DNA of 64,000 nt from Bacillota bacterium (GTDB lineage Bacteria; Bacillota_I; Bacilli_A; RF39; UBA660): the NCBI GenBank assembly GCA_015059305.1, contig SVAQ01000005.1:25366-89365 (forward strand), given 5' to 3'. Made by a program: the position numbers and the translations under genes. Position 1 is the stretch's first letter. Each line of letters opens with the position of its first letter. Shown here one piece after another: positions 6,429 to 14,304 of this stretch. The notes beneath the pieces are model-generated. The model ran no database searches. It saw nothing but the letters and a program-made list of their open reading frames with translations, and was not told where the DNA came from.

Positions 6429-9347
6429 ATGTATATAAAAAGTATTAAAGTGCAAGGATTTAAGTCCTTTGCTGATAAATTAGAGCTCGATTTAAATTCG
6501 GGAATTTGTGCAATTGTTGGACCTAATGGTAGTGGTAAAAGTAATGTTGTCGACGCTATTTTATGGGTTCTTGGTGAGCAAAGTGTAAAATCACTTCGTG
6601 GAGAAAATTCCATGAGTGATATTATTTTTAGTGGGTCTAAAACTAGAGAAGAACAAAAGAAAGCTAGTGTTGCAATTTTATTTGACAATTCTGATAAAAG
6701 GTTAAACACTGAATTTAATGAAGTAGAAATAAAAAGAGTTATTTATCGTTCCGGGGAAAATGAATACTTTATTAATAATGCTCGAGTTAGATTAAAAGAT
6801 ATTACTGATTTACTGATTGATGTAACTTCAAAGTTTAATATTATTTCTCAAGGAAATATTAATGCTTTAGTTGAAAATAAATCTAGTGAAAGAAGAATAT
6901 TATTTGAAAGTGCTGCGGGAGTATTAAAATATAAAAAACGTAAAGAAGAAACTTTGAAAAAACTTGAGGGAACTAAAGAAAATTTAACACGTGTTAATTT
7001 GATTATCAAAGAATTATTGACTACTTTAAAACCTTTAGAAAAGCAGAAAGACGATGCTACAAAATATATTAAGATAAAAAAAGAATTAGAAAATGTGGAA
7101 ATATCTTTAGTTGCTCATGATATAACTAATTTAACTACTAAGTATGAAAAACTTAAATTAGAAAACAGTAATATTCAAAAAGAGTTAGAATTAGTAAATA
7201 TTATTAAACCAGAAGAATTAGAAAAACTTAAATTAGAAAGTCTTAAAATAGATGAAAAAATAGTAGATATCAATAAAAAAATTAGCGTTTTAATAGATGA
7301 AATATCAAATTTAAATAGTCAAAAACAAATTAATATTGAAAGAGCTAAATATAAATTAGATAAAGAAACTATTGATACTAATCTTATGGCTTTAAATGAA
7401 GAAAAATTAAATTTTGAAAGAAGTATTGAGGTCTTATCTAAAGAACTAGAAAATATTAAGAAAGAATTTCAGGAATTAATTAAAGATTATAATATTAAAT
7501 CAGATGAAGAATTAAAAACTAAAATTAAATTAGGAACATATACAAATGATTATAATCGTACCAATAAAGAAATCTTAGAACTTCAAAATAAAATTAATAT
7601 TGAATCTGCAAATCTTGAAAACAATGTTTTCTTACCTAGAAGTGTAAGTAGTATTATTAATAATCCTCGCTTAACAGGAATCCATAATACGATTGGTAAC
7701 GTGATTAATATTAATGAAGCACATATTGTTGCTATTAATACAGCTCTTGGATCTAATGCTAATTTTATAATTGTCGATAATATGAACTGCGCTAAAGAAG
7801 CTATTAATTACTTAAAAGAAAATAAATTAGGTCGTGCTACTTTTTTCCCACTTGATACAATAAAATCGCGTCGCATTTCAAAAGATATCGAATATTCGCT
7901 ATCATCTGAACCGGGTTTTATAGGTATTGCTTCCGATTTACTTAATTTTGATGAAAAATACAAAGATATAATTGAAAATCAGCTTGGTAATGTGTTAATT
8001 GTGGATACTATAGATGATTTATTTAATATTGCTAAGATTGTTGAATATAAATATAAAATGGTCTCTTTAGAGGGAGAAATAATCTTTCCAGGTGGTTCAA
8101 TTGCCGGGGGCAACAGTAATAAAGACTCACACGATAGATCCCATTTAAACAAACTAAAAAAAGATTTAGAAAGCAAAAAAGTTTTATTGGATAGTGTTAA
8201 TTTAGCGCTTAAAAATGAAAATAGTAAATATGAAATGTTAATAAGTAACACAAGTGAACTAAATCGTAAAATTGCTGAAAAAAGAATAATTGTTGAAGCC
8301 AAAGAAAAAAATATGCATGAGCTAAACGCCAGTTTAGTGGAAATTATTGATAAAATCAAAGGCCTCGGAGCAATTGATACTAATAATTTAGATGATCGTG
8401 TTAATGAAATTTTAACTGAATTAAGTAATAAACAAAAAGAAAAAGATTTATGCGAAGTTGAATTAAAAGCTTTGCAAAGCAAAAAGTTTGATATTGCAAA
8501 TGAAATATCTTCGATTGAAAAAACTGTTCAAGAACAAAATAGTCATTATCATAAAATGGAAAATGTTATTAGAACTAACGAAGTAGAAATTGGAAAATAT
8601 GAAGTAAGAATTGATAATTTACTTAATATTTTAACTTCTGAATACAATATTACTTATGACTATGCCAATAATAATTATTCTTTAGATATGGAAATAGAAA
8701 TAGCTAGAGGTATGGTAAGTAAATTAAAGGGTGAGTTAAGGGGGCTTACGAATGTCAATCTAGGAAGTATTGATGAATATGATCGTTTAAAAAGAAGATA
8801 TGATTTTTTAGATAAACAACGTTATGACTTAGAATCATCCTCAAACGAACTACTTAATGTAATTACTGAGATGGATGATATTATGAAAGATAAATTTAAA
8901 ACAACCTTTGAACAAATCTCAAGAGAATTTTCAAAAGTTTTTAGGATTATGTTTAAGGGGGGAAATGGAATACTTAAACTAGCTGATGAACAAGATTTAC
9001 TAAATACTGGCATAAATATATTAGCTGTACCTCCAGGAAAAAAATTAAATTCAACAGCTTCGTTATCTGGTGGTGAAAAAGCATTAACTGCAATATGTTT
9101 AATCTTTGCAATATTAAATGTTAAACCAGTTCCTTTCATTGTACTTGATGAAGCCGAAGCGGCCTTAGATGAAGAAAATGTTAATATGTTTGGTGAGTAT
9201 TTATCTAATATGAAACAACAAAGTCAATTTATTTTAATTACGCATAAAAAGAAAATGATGGAATATGCTGATATTCTCTATGGCGTTACAATGCAAGAAA
9301 GTGGCGTGTCAAAATTAGTTAGCGTTAAATTAGAAGATGCAAAATAA
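6429..9347 (+). CDS. smc: Chromosome partition protein SMC, short-armed
   Basis: Condensin ATPase for chromosome organisation. The 972-residue protein has Walker A GPNGSGKSN (31-39), an N-terminal coiled coil (about 165-402), a hinge (about 403-565, with GIHNTIGNVI and FIIVDN), a return coiled coil (about 566-800), the signature LSGGEKALTAI and Walker B PFIVLDEAEAALD. Bacterial SMC is usually near 1180 residues. The shortfall lies in the arms, about 240 residues each rather than about 330. Heads and hinge are complete, so it is not a truncation. It is co-transcribed with rnc, a common pairing, but ftsY does not follow. Confidence 0.95.
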   Translation: MYIKSIKVQGFKSFADKLELDLNSGICAIVGPNGSGKSNVVDAILWVLGEQSVKSLRGENSMSDIIFSGSKTREEQKKASVAILFDNSDKRLNTEFNEVEIKRVIYRSGENEYFINNARVRLKDITDLLIDVTSKFNIISQGNINALVENKSSERRILFESAAGVLKYKKRKEETLKKLEGTKENLTRVNLIIKELLTTLKPLEKQKDDATKYIKIKKELENVEISLVAHDITNLTTKYEKLKLENSNIQKELELVNIIKPEELEKLKLESLKIDEKIVDINKKISVLIDEISNLNSQKQINIERAKYKLDKETIDTNLMALNEEKLNFERSIEVLSKELENIKKEFQELIKDYNIKSDEELKTKIKLGTYTNDYNRTNKEILELQNKINIESANLENNVFLPRSVSSIINNPRLTGIHNTIGNVININEAHIVAINTALGSNANFIIVDNMNCAKEAINYLKENKLGRATFFPLDTIKSRRISKDIEYSLSSEPGFIGIASDLLNFDEKYKDIIENQLGNVLIVDTIDDLFNIAKIVEYKYKMVSLEGEIIFPGGSIAGGNSNKDSHDRSHLNKLKKDLESKKVLLDSVNLALKNENSKYEMLISNTSELNRKIAEKRIIVEAKEKNMHELNASLVEIIDKIKGLGAIDTNNLDDRVNEILTELSNKQKEKDLCEVELKALQSKKFDIANEISSIEKTVQEQNSHYHKMENVIRTNEVEIGKYEVRIDNLLNILTSEYNITYDYANNNYSLDMEIEIARGMVSKLKGELRGLTNVNLGSIDEYDRLKRRYDFLDKQRYDLESSSNELLNVITEMDDIMKDKFKTTFEQISREFSKVFRIMFKGGNGILKLADEQDLLNTGINILAVPPGKKLNSTASLSGGEKALTAICLIFAILNVKPVPFIVLDEAEAALDEENVNMFGEYLSNMKQQSQFILITHKKKMMEYADILYGVTMQESGVSKLVSVKLEDAK

Positions 9348-9348
9348 A

Positions 9349-9378
9349 AGTATAAGAATAAACTCTTATGCTTTTTTT
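9349..9378 (+). terminator. Terminator after smc
   Basis: AGTATAAGA (9349-9357) pairs with TCTTATGCT (9364-9372, one G-T pair), followed by T7. Confidence 0.8.
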
Positions 9379-9413
9379 ATTTAAAATTTTTATCATAAAA
9401 TTAATACATCCAA

Positions 9414-9443
9414 TTGACAACTAAGTGTTAAGCAAGATATAAT
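9414..9443 (+). promoter_or_regulatory. Promoter of the HTH protein gene
   Basis: Consensus TTGACA (9414-9419), an 18-base spacer and TATAAT (9438-9443). A second TATAAT at 9444-9449 is too far from the -35 box. Confidence 0.8.
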
Positions 9444-9472
9444 TATAATGTAAAGAAAGTAGAGATGATGAA

Positions 9473-10243
9473 GTGGAAACGTTAAATAATTTATTACAAG
9501 AGCTAGGGATTTCGAAAGTAAAATTAGCTAAATACTTAGGAGTTTCAAGACAAATGGTATATAACTATCTTACATTAGATGGTTTAGAAAAATGGCCAAA
9601 AGAAAAGAAAATATTATTATTACAATTATTAAATATAACTGATGGTAAAGAAGAATCAATCAAGGAAATAAAAGTAACTACAGATTATTTATTAGAAGTT
9701 GAAAAAAGATTAAATGCAAACATTAAAAAAGAAGATAATGTTGACAATAATTTTGATTTAATTGGATTAGATAAAGATTCTAAAGCTCTTTTAGGAGATA
9801 TTTTCTTCTTACTTAAAGAAAAGTTAGTAGAAGGCGGTTATACAAATAATGCCACTGTAAGATATATTTATTATTTATTACAATCAATTAATAATGTTCC
9901 AGAAATTAAATATATTTTAGGCTATATTGCAAAAACCAATGGTTTTATTAAACCTGATGAATTTGCTTATGATGAAGATCGTCAATTTATTTTTGAAGGC
10001 ATCTTATATTCAGGATTAACTCTATATAACAATGGCGGAGCATCAAAAAGTAAAGTTGCTGAATCAAGAAGAAGATTTATTCAAGAAATAGAGCAAAAAA
10101 ATGAAGAAAAAATGAGTCGGACACAACAACTAAATACAATTAAAGTTCAAGCGTTACATGAACTTGGATACGATGATATTAATGAGTCAAATGCCGCTGA
10201 AGTATTTGAAAAAATTGCTGAAATTCAATCCAGAAAGGTTTAA
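9473..10243 (+). CDS. XRE-type HTH protein with helical C-terminal domain
   Basis: The 256-residue protein starts at GTG and has a weak purine-rich site upstream. Residues 1-60 form an XRE-like helix-turn-helix (GISKVKLAKYLGVSRQMVYN). The remaining ~190 residues are mostly helical, contain LLGDIFFLLKEKL and YYLLQSINNVPEIKYIL, and end in a charged helix. I recognise no named family for the C-terminal part. It is followed two bases later by a membrane protein gene. It is probably a DNA-binding regulator; the target is unknown. Confidence 0.65.
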   Translation: METLNNLLQELGISKVKLAKYLGVSRQMVYNYLTLDGLEKWPKEKKILLLQLLNITDGKEESIKEIKVTTDYLLEVEKRLNANIKKEDNVDNNFDLIGLDKDSKALLGDIFFLLKEKLVEGGYTNNATVRYIYYLLQSINNVPEIKYILGYIAKTNGFIKPDEFAYDEDRQFIFEGILYSGLTLYNNGGASKSKVAESRRRFIQEIEQKNEEKMSRTQQLNTIKVQALHELGYDDINESNAAEVFEKIAEIQSRKV

Positions 10244-10245
10244 AA

Positions 10246-11052
10246 ATGAAAAAAAGAATGCCAAGACAGTTAATTTTAATTGTAATATTATGTGTCTTAA
10301 TTTTAGCTGCTATACTTTGGCTTTTGATAAAAAATATAAGTAGTATTGATTCATCTAGTGAAATTGTTCAGGAAATATATGCTTATTTAGGTAGTGATTA
10401 TTTAGATTATTGTGAAGGAATGCCTTTTTATGAAGAGGATGAGATTAACATTGAATCAATTGATTCTTCATTAAAGATGTGCTTAGCTTTTAAATTAATC
10501 GAAGAAAACAATATACTTAAAGAATCTTTAAATAAAGATAAAAAACAAGACGCTTGCAATTTTACAAAAGAAAAACAATTTAGGCTATCTGGTAATGATG
10601 ATAAATGTGATATAGAGATTATTACTTCTGATATATTAAATGCTAAATATAAAAATATATTTGGTACAGATATTGAAAGTTATGATGACTTCAAATTATC
10701 TGGATCAAAGATTTGTTATTATGATGAAAAAGAGGGTAGGTATCTATGTGGTAATACTCTTGTACAAAATCTCCAATTAGGATGGGCACCTACTACATAC
10801 CGGATGATTAACAAAGTAAAAGAGAAGGGCAACCGGATTTACATTTATGATCGCTATTTAGCGGTTAATGATTCAAAATGTTATGTAACAAACAGTGGTA
10901 CTAGTGAAAATGAAAAATGTAGTGATAAAATAAATGAAAAAACCAATTATAATAGTCTTTTTCTCTTAAGATATGGTAAACAATACACTCATATTTTTGA
11001 AAAAGATTCGAAAGGGGACTATCATTGGATTTCCTCTTCTCCCGAAAAATAA
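10246..11052 (+). CDS. Membrane-anchored protein of unknown function
   Basis: The 268-residue protein has one N-terminal transmembrane segment (LILIVILCVLILAAILWLLI) after a short basic tail, so the rest is probably extracellular. The outer part has several cysteines (DYCEGM, KMCLAF, DACNF, DKCDIEI, ICYYDE, YLCGN, SKCYV, EKCSD), which suggests disulfide bonding. No family recognised. Its ribosome binding site lies in the last codons of the HTH gene, so the two are probably one operon. A similar build (basic end, one membrane segment, Cys-containing outer domain) is seen in the pilus-partner proteins at 46-53 kb, but I see no clear sequence similarity. Confidence 0.6.
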   Translation: MKKRMPRQLILIVILCVLILAAILWLLIKNISSIDSSSEIVQEIYAYLGSDYLDYCEGMPFYEEDEINIESIDSSLKMCLAFKLIEENNILKESLNKDKKQDACNFTKEKQFRLSGNDDKCDIEIITSDILNAKYKNIFGTDIESYDDFKLSGSKICYYDEKEGRYLCGNTLVQNLQLGWAPTTYRMINKVKEKGNRIYIYDRYLAVNDSKCYVTNSGTSENEKCSDKINEKTNYNSLFLLRYGKQYTHIFEKDSKGDYHWISSSPEK

Positions 11053-11189
11053 CTAATCCCCCTATCTCAATTTAATGCATATATATCCTTATTTATATAT
11101 AAAATAGGATAATATATATAACCTTATAAATATATATAATAAGGTTATAATGCACACAAAATATTTCATTATAAGAATTTGTAAATTAA

Positions 11190-11227
11190 AAAATCTAAAA
11201 CTTATTAATTTGGTTTTAGATTTTATT
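11190..11227. terminator. Strong hairpin in the AT-rich region before the dif-like site
   Basis: AAAATCTAAAAC (11190-11201) pairs with GTTTTAGATTTT (11213-11224) and is followed by a T-rich run. Another palindromic pair, TATAACCTTAT/ATAAGGTTATA, lies near 11117-11150. The stretch 11053-11329 holds no gene, only these hairpins and the 21-bp repeat. Confidence 0.6.
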
Positions 11228-11239
11228 TTGTTTGCATTT

Positions 11240-11281
11240 AATTTATATAATTTTACTAATAATTTATATAATTTTACTAAT
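11240..11281 (+). repeat. Two tandem 21-bp direct repeats
   Basis: Perfect direct repeats (11240-11260 and 11261-11281) lie about 65 bp left of the dif-like site, on the host side of the junction. Function unknown. Confidence 0.9.
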
Positions 11282-11329
11282 TTAGTATAGGGTTATAAAT
11301 GTATAAATTTTGAAAAAATACTGCAAATT

Positions 11330-11944
11330 TTAATACCAAATACAACTTCGCATAATGTATATTATGTTAACATTAGTTTCTTTTTTCTTTGCTTCAATCT
11401 CTAAAGCGTGTCTTTTACTTGTAATATATGTATTCAAAAATAATGTATGAGAACAAGCTACATTCCAAAGTTCAAAAAATTCGCTATACATAAGAAAATC
11501 TATAAGTTCAGCATATTCAGTAATAGAATGTTCAACAATAAGTTTTTGAATTGCCTTTAGGCATTCATAAACTTCAAAATTATTCAATACATCAGTAACA
11601 TCAAATCCATTAAATAATTCAATCTCAGAATCATTATATTGATATTTATCGGGATTGTCTTTATGGGTAAAGTATCTATAATATCCCCTAACCGACTCCA
11701 AAGCAATAGCAATTGGTTGATTTAATTCTTTTAAAATTTGATTAACAACATTATCAGAAGTAGGACCTTGAAAACACATAATAATATGATAATGTTCTTT
11801 CTTAATCTCCCCTGTCGGGTCAATATCCTTATTATGCAAAGGACTAACTGCAAAAGTAATACCTTTAAGCTTTAATATTTCTTTCCAATCTTCAGGAGCA
11901 CTTTCAGGATATATAACAGCACCCCAATTTCTTTTTTTTAACAT
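11330..11944 (-). CDS. Rolling-circle replication initiator Rep (pMV158/Rep_2 type), C-terminus altered by integration
   Basis: An HUH endonuclease expected to nick the element's origin and start rolling-circle replication. From the ATG at 11944 (preceded by AAAGGAG) it is 204 residues. Visible are HNKDID (37-42, metal ligands), the HUH motif HYH (51-53) and a tyrosine cluster RGYYRYFTHKDNP (86-98) matching the pMV158 RepB catalytic Tyr region. The GTG at 11980 is rejected because it lacks a ribosome binding site. The attL core crosses the last codons, so the final residues (YIMRSCIWY) are host-encoded. In the circular form the frame would end IIFKKGK and stop just before the gene now at 16981. 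Plasmid-type Rep is the alternative origin for this gene. Confidence 0.88.
   Translation of the reverse strand: MLKKRNWGAVIYPESAPEDWKEILKLKGITFAVSPLHNKDIDPTGEIKKEHYHIIMCFQGPTSDNVVNQILKELNQPIAIALESVRGYYRYFTHKDNPDKYQYNDSEIELFNGFDVTDVLNNFEVYECLKAIQKLIVEHSITEYAELIDFLMYSEFFELWNVACSHTLFLNTYITSKRHALEIEAKKKETNVNIIYIMRSCIWY
11345..11372 (+). other. attL / dif-like XerCD recombination site
   Basis: The 28-bp site has an 11-base left arm ACTTCGCATAA, a 6-base centre TGTATA and an 11-base right arm TTATGTTAACA. From memory it closely matches Bacillus dif (ACTTC..., then TATATTATGTAAAC). It overlaps the last codons of rep. The left arm is probably host-derived and the right arm phage-derived. Confidence 0.7.
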
Positions 11945-11981
11945 TTTAATCTCCTTTAAAACACTACGAGCACAAAGCACA

Positions 11982-12012
11982 CCATTGGGGGGTCGTAGTA
12001 CGCCCCCAATGG
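11982..12012 (-). other. Double-strand replication origin hairpin with pMV158-type nick sequence
   Basis: CCATTGGGGG (11982-11991) pairs with CCCCCAATGG (12003-12012). The loop, read on the minus strand, contains TACTACGAC (12000 to 11992), identical to the pMV158 RepB nick sequence TACTACG/AC as I know it. The cut would fall between 11994 and 11993. Tandem 7-bp repeats RAGCACA (11968-11981) lie between the hairpin and rep, as Rep-binding sites would. GC-rich relative to its surroundings. Confidence 0.8.
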
Positions 12013-12238
12013 TTTTCGAAGGACAAATACTTCGTATTTCCTCGATATTTATATTATTTTCTTCCTTTCATTGGCAAGGAAGCGAACCTAGAAAAACGAT
12101 TTGCGTGTTTGTAAGATAATCAGGAAGTAATCGCCTTCCTAGGCTACACAATTATATTTACAAATATTGTCAATCCGAAATCCGGCATATTCTCACTACG
12201 TTGCGATATTCCGTTTTCAAATTGACAATGCAAAATAC
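12013..12238. other. Phage intergenic region with hairpins (packaging signal / complementary-strand origin candidates)
   Basis: No gene is seen. It contains AGGAAG (12122-12127) pairing with CTTCCT (12135-12140), and a 9-bp perfect arm ATTGTCAAT (12166-12174) pairing with ATTGACAAT (12221-12229) around 46 bases. Filamentous phages keep the packaging signal and minus-strand origin in such hairpins beside the plus origin. Which hairpin does what cannot be read from sequence. Confidence 0.5.
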
Positions 12239-12382
12239 TTATTTCTTACTAAAAATACTGAATAAACCACCAAAAATAGCAGAATAGAAAGTATAAAAAC
12301 AAACGAAGATAATACCAATAACAAGTCCATCATGAACAGGTTCTCCAGTTAACATTGTACTTACAACTTCTTCTATATTCAT
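12239..12382 (-). CDS. 47-residue single-membrane-span phage protein
   Basis: The protein begins MNIEEVVSTMLTGEPVHDG, continues with a membrane segment (LVIGIIFVCFYTFYSAIFGG) and ends FSIFSKK. An acidic head, one span and a basic end is the plan of filamentous phage minor virion proteins (pVII/pIX class). Its ATG overlaps the stop of the preceding gene (TAATG) and a purine-rich site lies upstream. It is the last gene of the structural operon before the origin region. Confidence 0.65.
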   Translation of the reverse strand: MNIEEVVSTMLTGEPVHDGLVIGIIFVCFYTFYSAIFGGLFSIFSKK

Positions 12383-12876
12383 TAAAATTTCCTTTCTTTA
12401 GTTACGAATAATGCAAAGCATATTCCTAAAATAAAAATACCTATATTTTTTAGATCTAAATTAAACTTATAATTATCAAATCGGGAACTAGATACAGTAT
12501 TACTAGCTTTAATGTTACTAATAACAACATAATCTAAACTAATTGATGTAGAATCTTCTGAAGTAGTTGAATATTCATAATAATAATTATAACCACTACT
12601 AGAAGTACGAATTGCACTTATAATAGTGGAATCGGATAATGTGATTGAATTTGAATTAACAACAGCATTATCAGAAACAACAATATAATAATTATTATCA
12701 TTTTGGAACATAACAAACTTTTTACTAGTAAAATTATCAATTTGATTGTTTGCCATATCAAATAAATTATTTGTCTGCGTACCCTCAAATAAATTCGTTG
12801 AAGGTACATAACTCGACGCAAAAACATTTTCATTAAACATTAAAACTACTAAAATTAAAAATAAAATCTTTATCAT
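12382..12876 (-). CDS. Secreted C-terminally anchored phage protein
   Basis: About 164 residues. It has a signal peptide (MIKILFLILVVLMFNENVFA) and a Ser/Thr/Asn/Tyr-rich outer region (residues about 25-135). A C-terminal span (IGIFILGICFALFV) ends in TKERKF. The ATG at 12876 gives a normal signal peptide with AGTAGG upstream; the GTG at 12882 is less likely. The plan (signal peptide, outer domain, C-terminal anchor) is like pIII/pVI-type surface proteins of inoviruses. It overlaps the preceding gene by a few bases. Confidence 0.6.
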   Translation of the reverse strand: MIKILFLILVVLMFNENVFASSYVPSTNLFEGTQTNNLFDMANNQIDNFTSKKFVMFQNDNNYYIVVSDNAVVNSNSITLSDSTIISAIRTSSSGYNYYYEYSTTSEDSTSISLDYVVISNIKASNTVSSSRFDNYKFNLDLKNIGIFILGICFALFVTKERKF

Positions 12877-13133
12877 ATCCACCTACTTTTACCTTGTTTA
12901 GCTCTTTTTTGTTCTCTACGTTCTGAAATACGACCACTTTTTTCTCCTACAACGGTCATATTTTGAAATAAAGTTAATACGATACTTAATAAAGGTACTA
13001 AAATCATAATAGTAACTAAAACTTTCAATAAACTAGTACCACCAAAAGTAATACTATCTAATAAATTAAAAGCCCAAGTAAACATACTAACAACTTGAGA
13101 AACAAACCAACTCATAAAATTACTTATATCCAT
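12873..13133 (-). CDS. Inovirus minor virion/assembly membrane protein (86 aa)
   Basis: An amphipathic N-terminus (MDISNFMSWFVSQVVSMFTW) is followed by a hydrophobic span (LLKVLVTIMILVPLLSIVL). A strongly basic tail with RISERREQKRAKQGKSR ends it. The basic cytoplasmic tail could contact DNA during extrusion. It lies directly between two other small membrane proteins in the structural operon. No family is assigned with certainty. Confidence 0.6.
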   Translation of the reverse strand: MDISNFMSWFVSQVVSMFTWAFNLLDSITFGGTSLLKVLVTIMILVPLLSIVLTLFQNMTVVGEKSGRISERREQKRAKQGKSRWI

Positions 13134-13135
13134 AA

Positions 13136-13375
13136 TTACTCACTCTTTCCAACATTTCTTCCAATTAGAAAATAAGCAATACTAATTGAAATAGTAATAA
13201 CAGCAAATGCTTTTATCCAATCAGGAAATGTTAAAATTGTATCAAATGCCAAATCCACAATAGTAATAAGGTATCTGAAAACCATGGCAATTGTTTCAAA
13301 AAAATCCATAATAATATCAAAAATAGTAGTAAAAAACTCAACAATAGATTTTATACCAGCAATTAACTTTTTCAA
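13136..13375 (-). CDS. Small phage membrane protein (79 aa), pVI-like
   Basis: Two amphipathic/hydrophobic stretches (IVEFFTTIFDIIMDFFETI and FAVITISISIAYFLIG) are separated by LAFDTILTFPDWIKA. A basic N-terminus (MKKLIAGIKSI) precedes them. Size and hydrophobicity fit the pVI class of filamentous phage end-cap proteins. Position between the pIII-like gene and another small membrane protein supports this; sequence similarity is not evident. Confidence 0.55.
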   Translation of the reverse strand: MKKLIAGIKSIVEFFTTIFDIIMDFFETIAMVFRYLITIVDLAFDTILTFPDWIKAFAVITISISIAYFLIGRNVGKSE

Positions 13376-13380
13376 CTATA

Positions 13381-14304
13381 TCACCTACCTAACGCCAACT
13401 TGATAATACCTATCGATAAAATAGCAATTACCATACCAAAAATAGCACTATGTGATTGTAATAGACTTGTTAAAGTTTCCCAAACCCATCTACTACTATT
13501 TGAATCAATACCGATAGATAAATTACTTAAATCAGCATGATTAACTTTATCTTTAAGACTATTCTCTGCACTTTCATAATCATCGTATTTGCTATCGTCA
13601 GGATTAACGCTAGCATCAGCATCAGCATTAAGCATATCGTCTAATTTATCATTAGTGGCTTGATTTTGATTAATAATAGTTTGATTTTGTGAAATAACAG
13701 TATTATTTTGAACAATTTGTTGAAAAGCAGTTTCAGTTTCTTTTGTAAATAATTCTACAGAAAAACCATTACTTGAAAAATATCCACCACCTTGAGCAAA
13801 ACCACCGCCCCAAAAAGTAATTGAACCTGTAATAACACGATAAGTACTTTCAGCATCGATAGTATAATTAACAGGGGTTACAACCATATACATTGTATAA
13901 CCATTACCAGTATAATTTGTTCCCCTAATTTTACAAGAACCAGTACTAATAGTAGCATAATTTCTTGCATACGAAAAATTACCTGTAACGTTATTTGCAT
14001 CAGTAACACCTTGCCAATTTTCCATTGTACATAAATTTAAAGTAACCAATAATGGTTGACCTAATAAATTTTTAGCATCCGCGTCAGTAGGAACGCCAAT
14101 TGAAATATTATTATTAAAAGCTAAAGCTTCGCCTGCAGTACTAATAGCATAACTATTAAAATTAGTTAATGAATTATAAATAGTAACCCCATTGATATTA
14201 CCATTACCATGAATTGTAGCGTTAGAAATTTCTTCTGCAAAAACATTATTAACCGATAACAATACCGCTAAAATCGGAATTAGAAATAGAATCCTTTTCT
14301 TCAT
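13381..14304 (-). CDS. Probable adsorption (pIII-like) protein
   Basis: The 307-residue protein has a signal peptide (MKKRILFLIPILAVLLSVNNVFA) and an outer region rich in Gly/Asn/Thr with few cysteines. A Gln/Asn-rich helical stretch with VQNNTVISQNQTIINQNQ (about 200-220) follows. A C-terminal membrane span (FGMVIAILSIGIIKLALG) anchors it. This is the plan of the receptor-binding protein that sits in the membrane before virion release. It overlaps the Zot gene by 56 bases in another frame, an economical arrangement typical of small phages. Function is inferred from position and architecture. Confidence 0.65.
   Translation of the reverse strand: MKKRILFLIPILAVLLSVNNVFAEEISNATIHGNGNINGVTIYNSLTNFNSYAISTAGEALAFNNNISIGVPTDADAKNLLGQPLLVTLNLCTMENWQGVTDANNVTGNFSYARNYATISTGSCKIRGTNYTGNGYTMYMVVTPVNYTIDAESTYRVITGSITFWGGGFAQGGGYFSSNGFSVELFTKETETAFQQIVQNNTVISQNQTIINQNQATNDKLDDMLNADADASVNPDDSKYDDYESAENSLKDKVNHADLSNLSIGIDSNSSRWVWETLTSLLQSHSAIFGMVIAILSIGIIKLALGR

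Noticed and set aside
7979..8482. Leftward 167-residue frame inside smc
   Set aside because: Antisense shadow of the coiled-coil region; smc motifs continue unbroken on both sides.
10158..10343. 61-residue rightward frame overlapping two genes
   Set aside because: It spans the junction of two well-supported genes in another frame and has no ribosome binding site.
12618..12833. Leftward 71-residue frame inside the secreted phage protein gene
   Set aside because: Out-of-frame shadow; the longer frame has a signal peptide, a C-terminal anchor and overlaps its neighbours properly.
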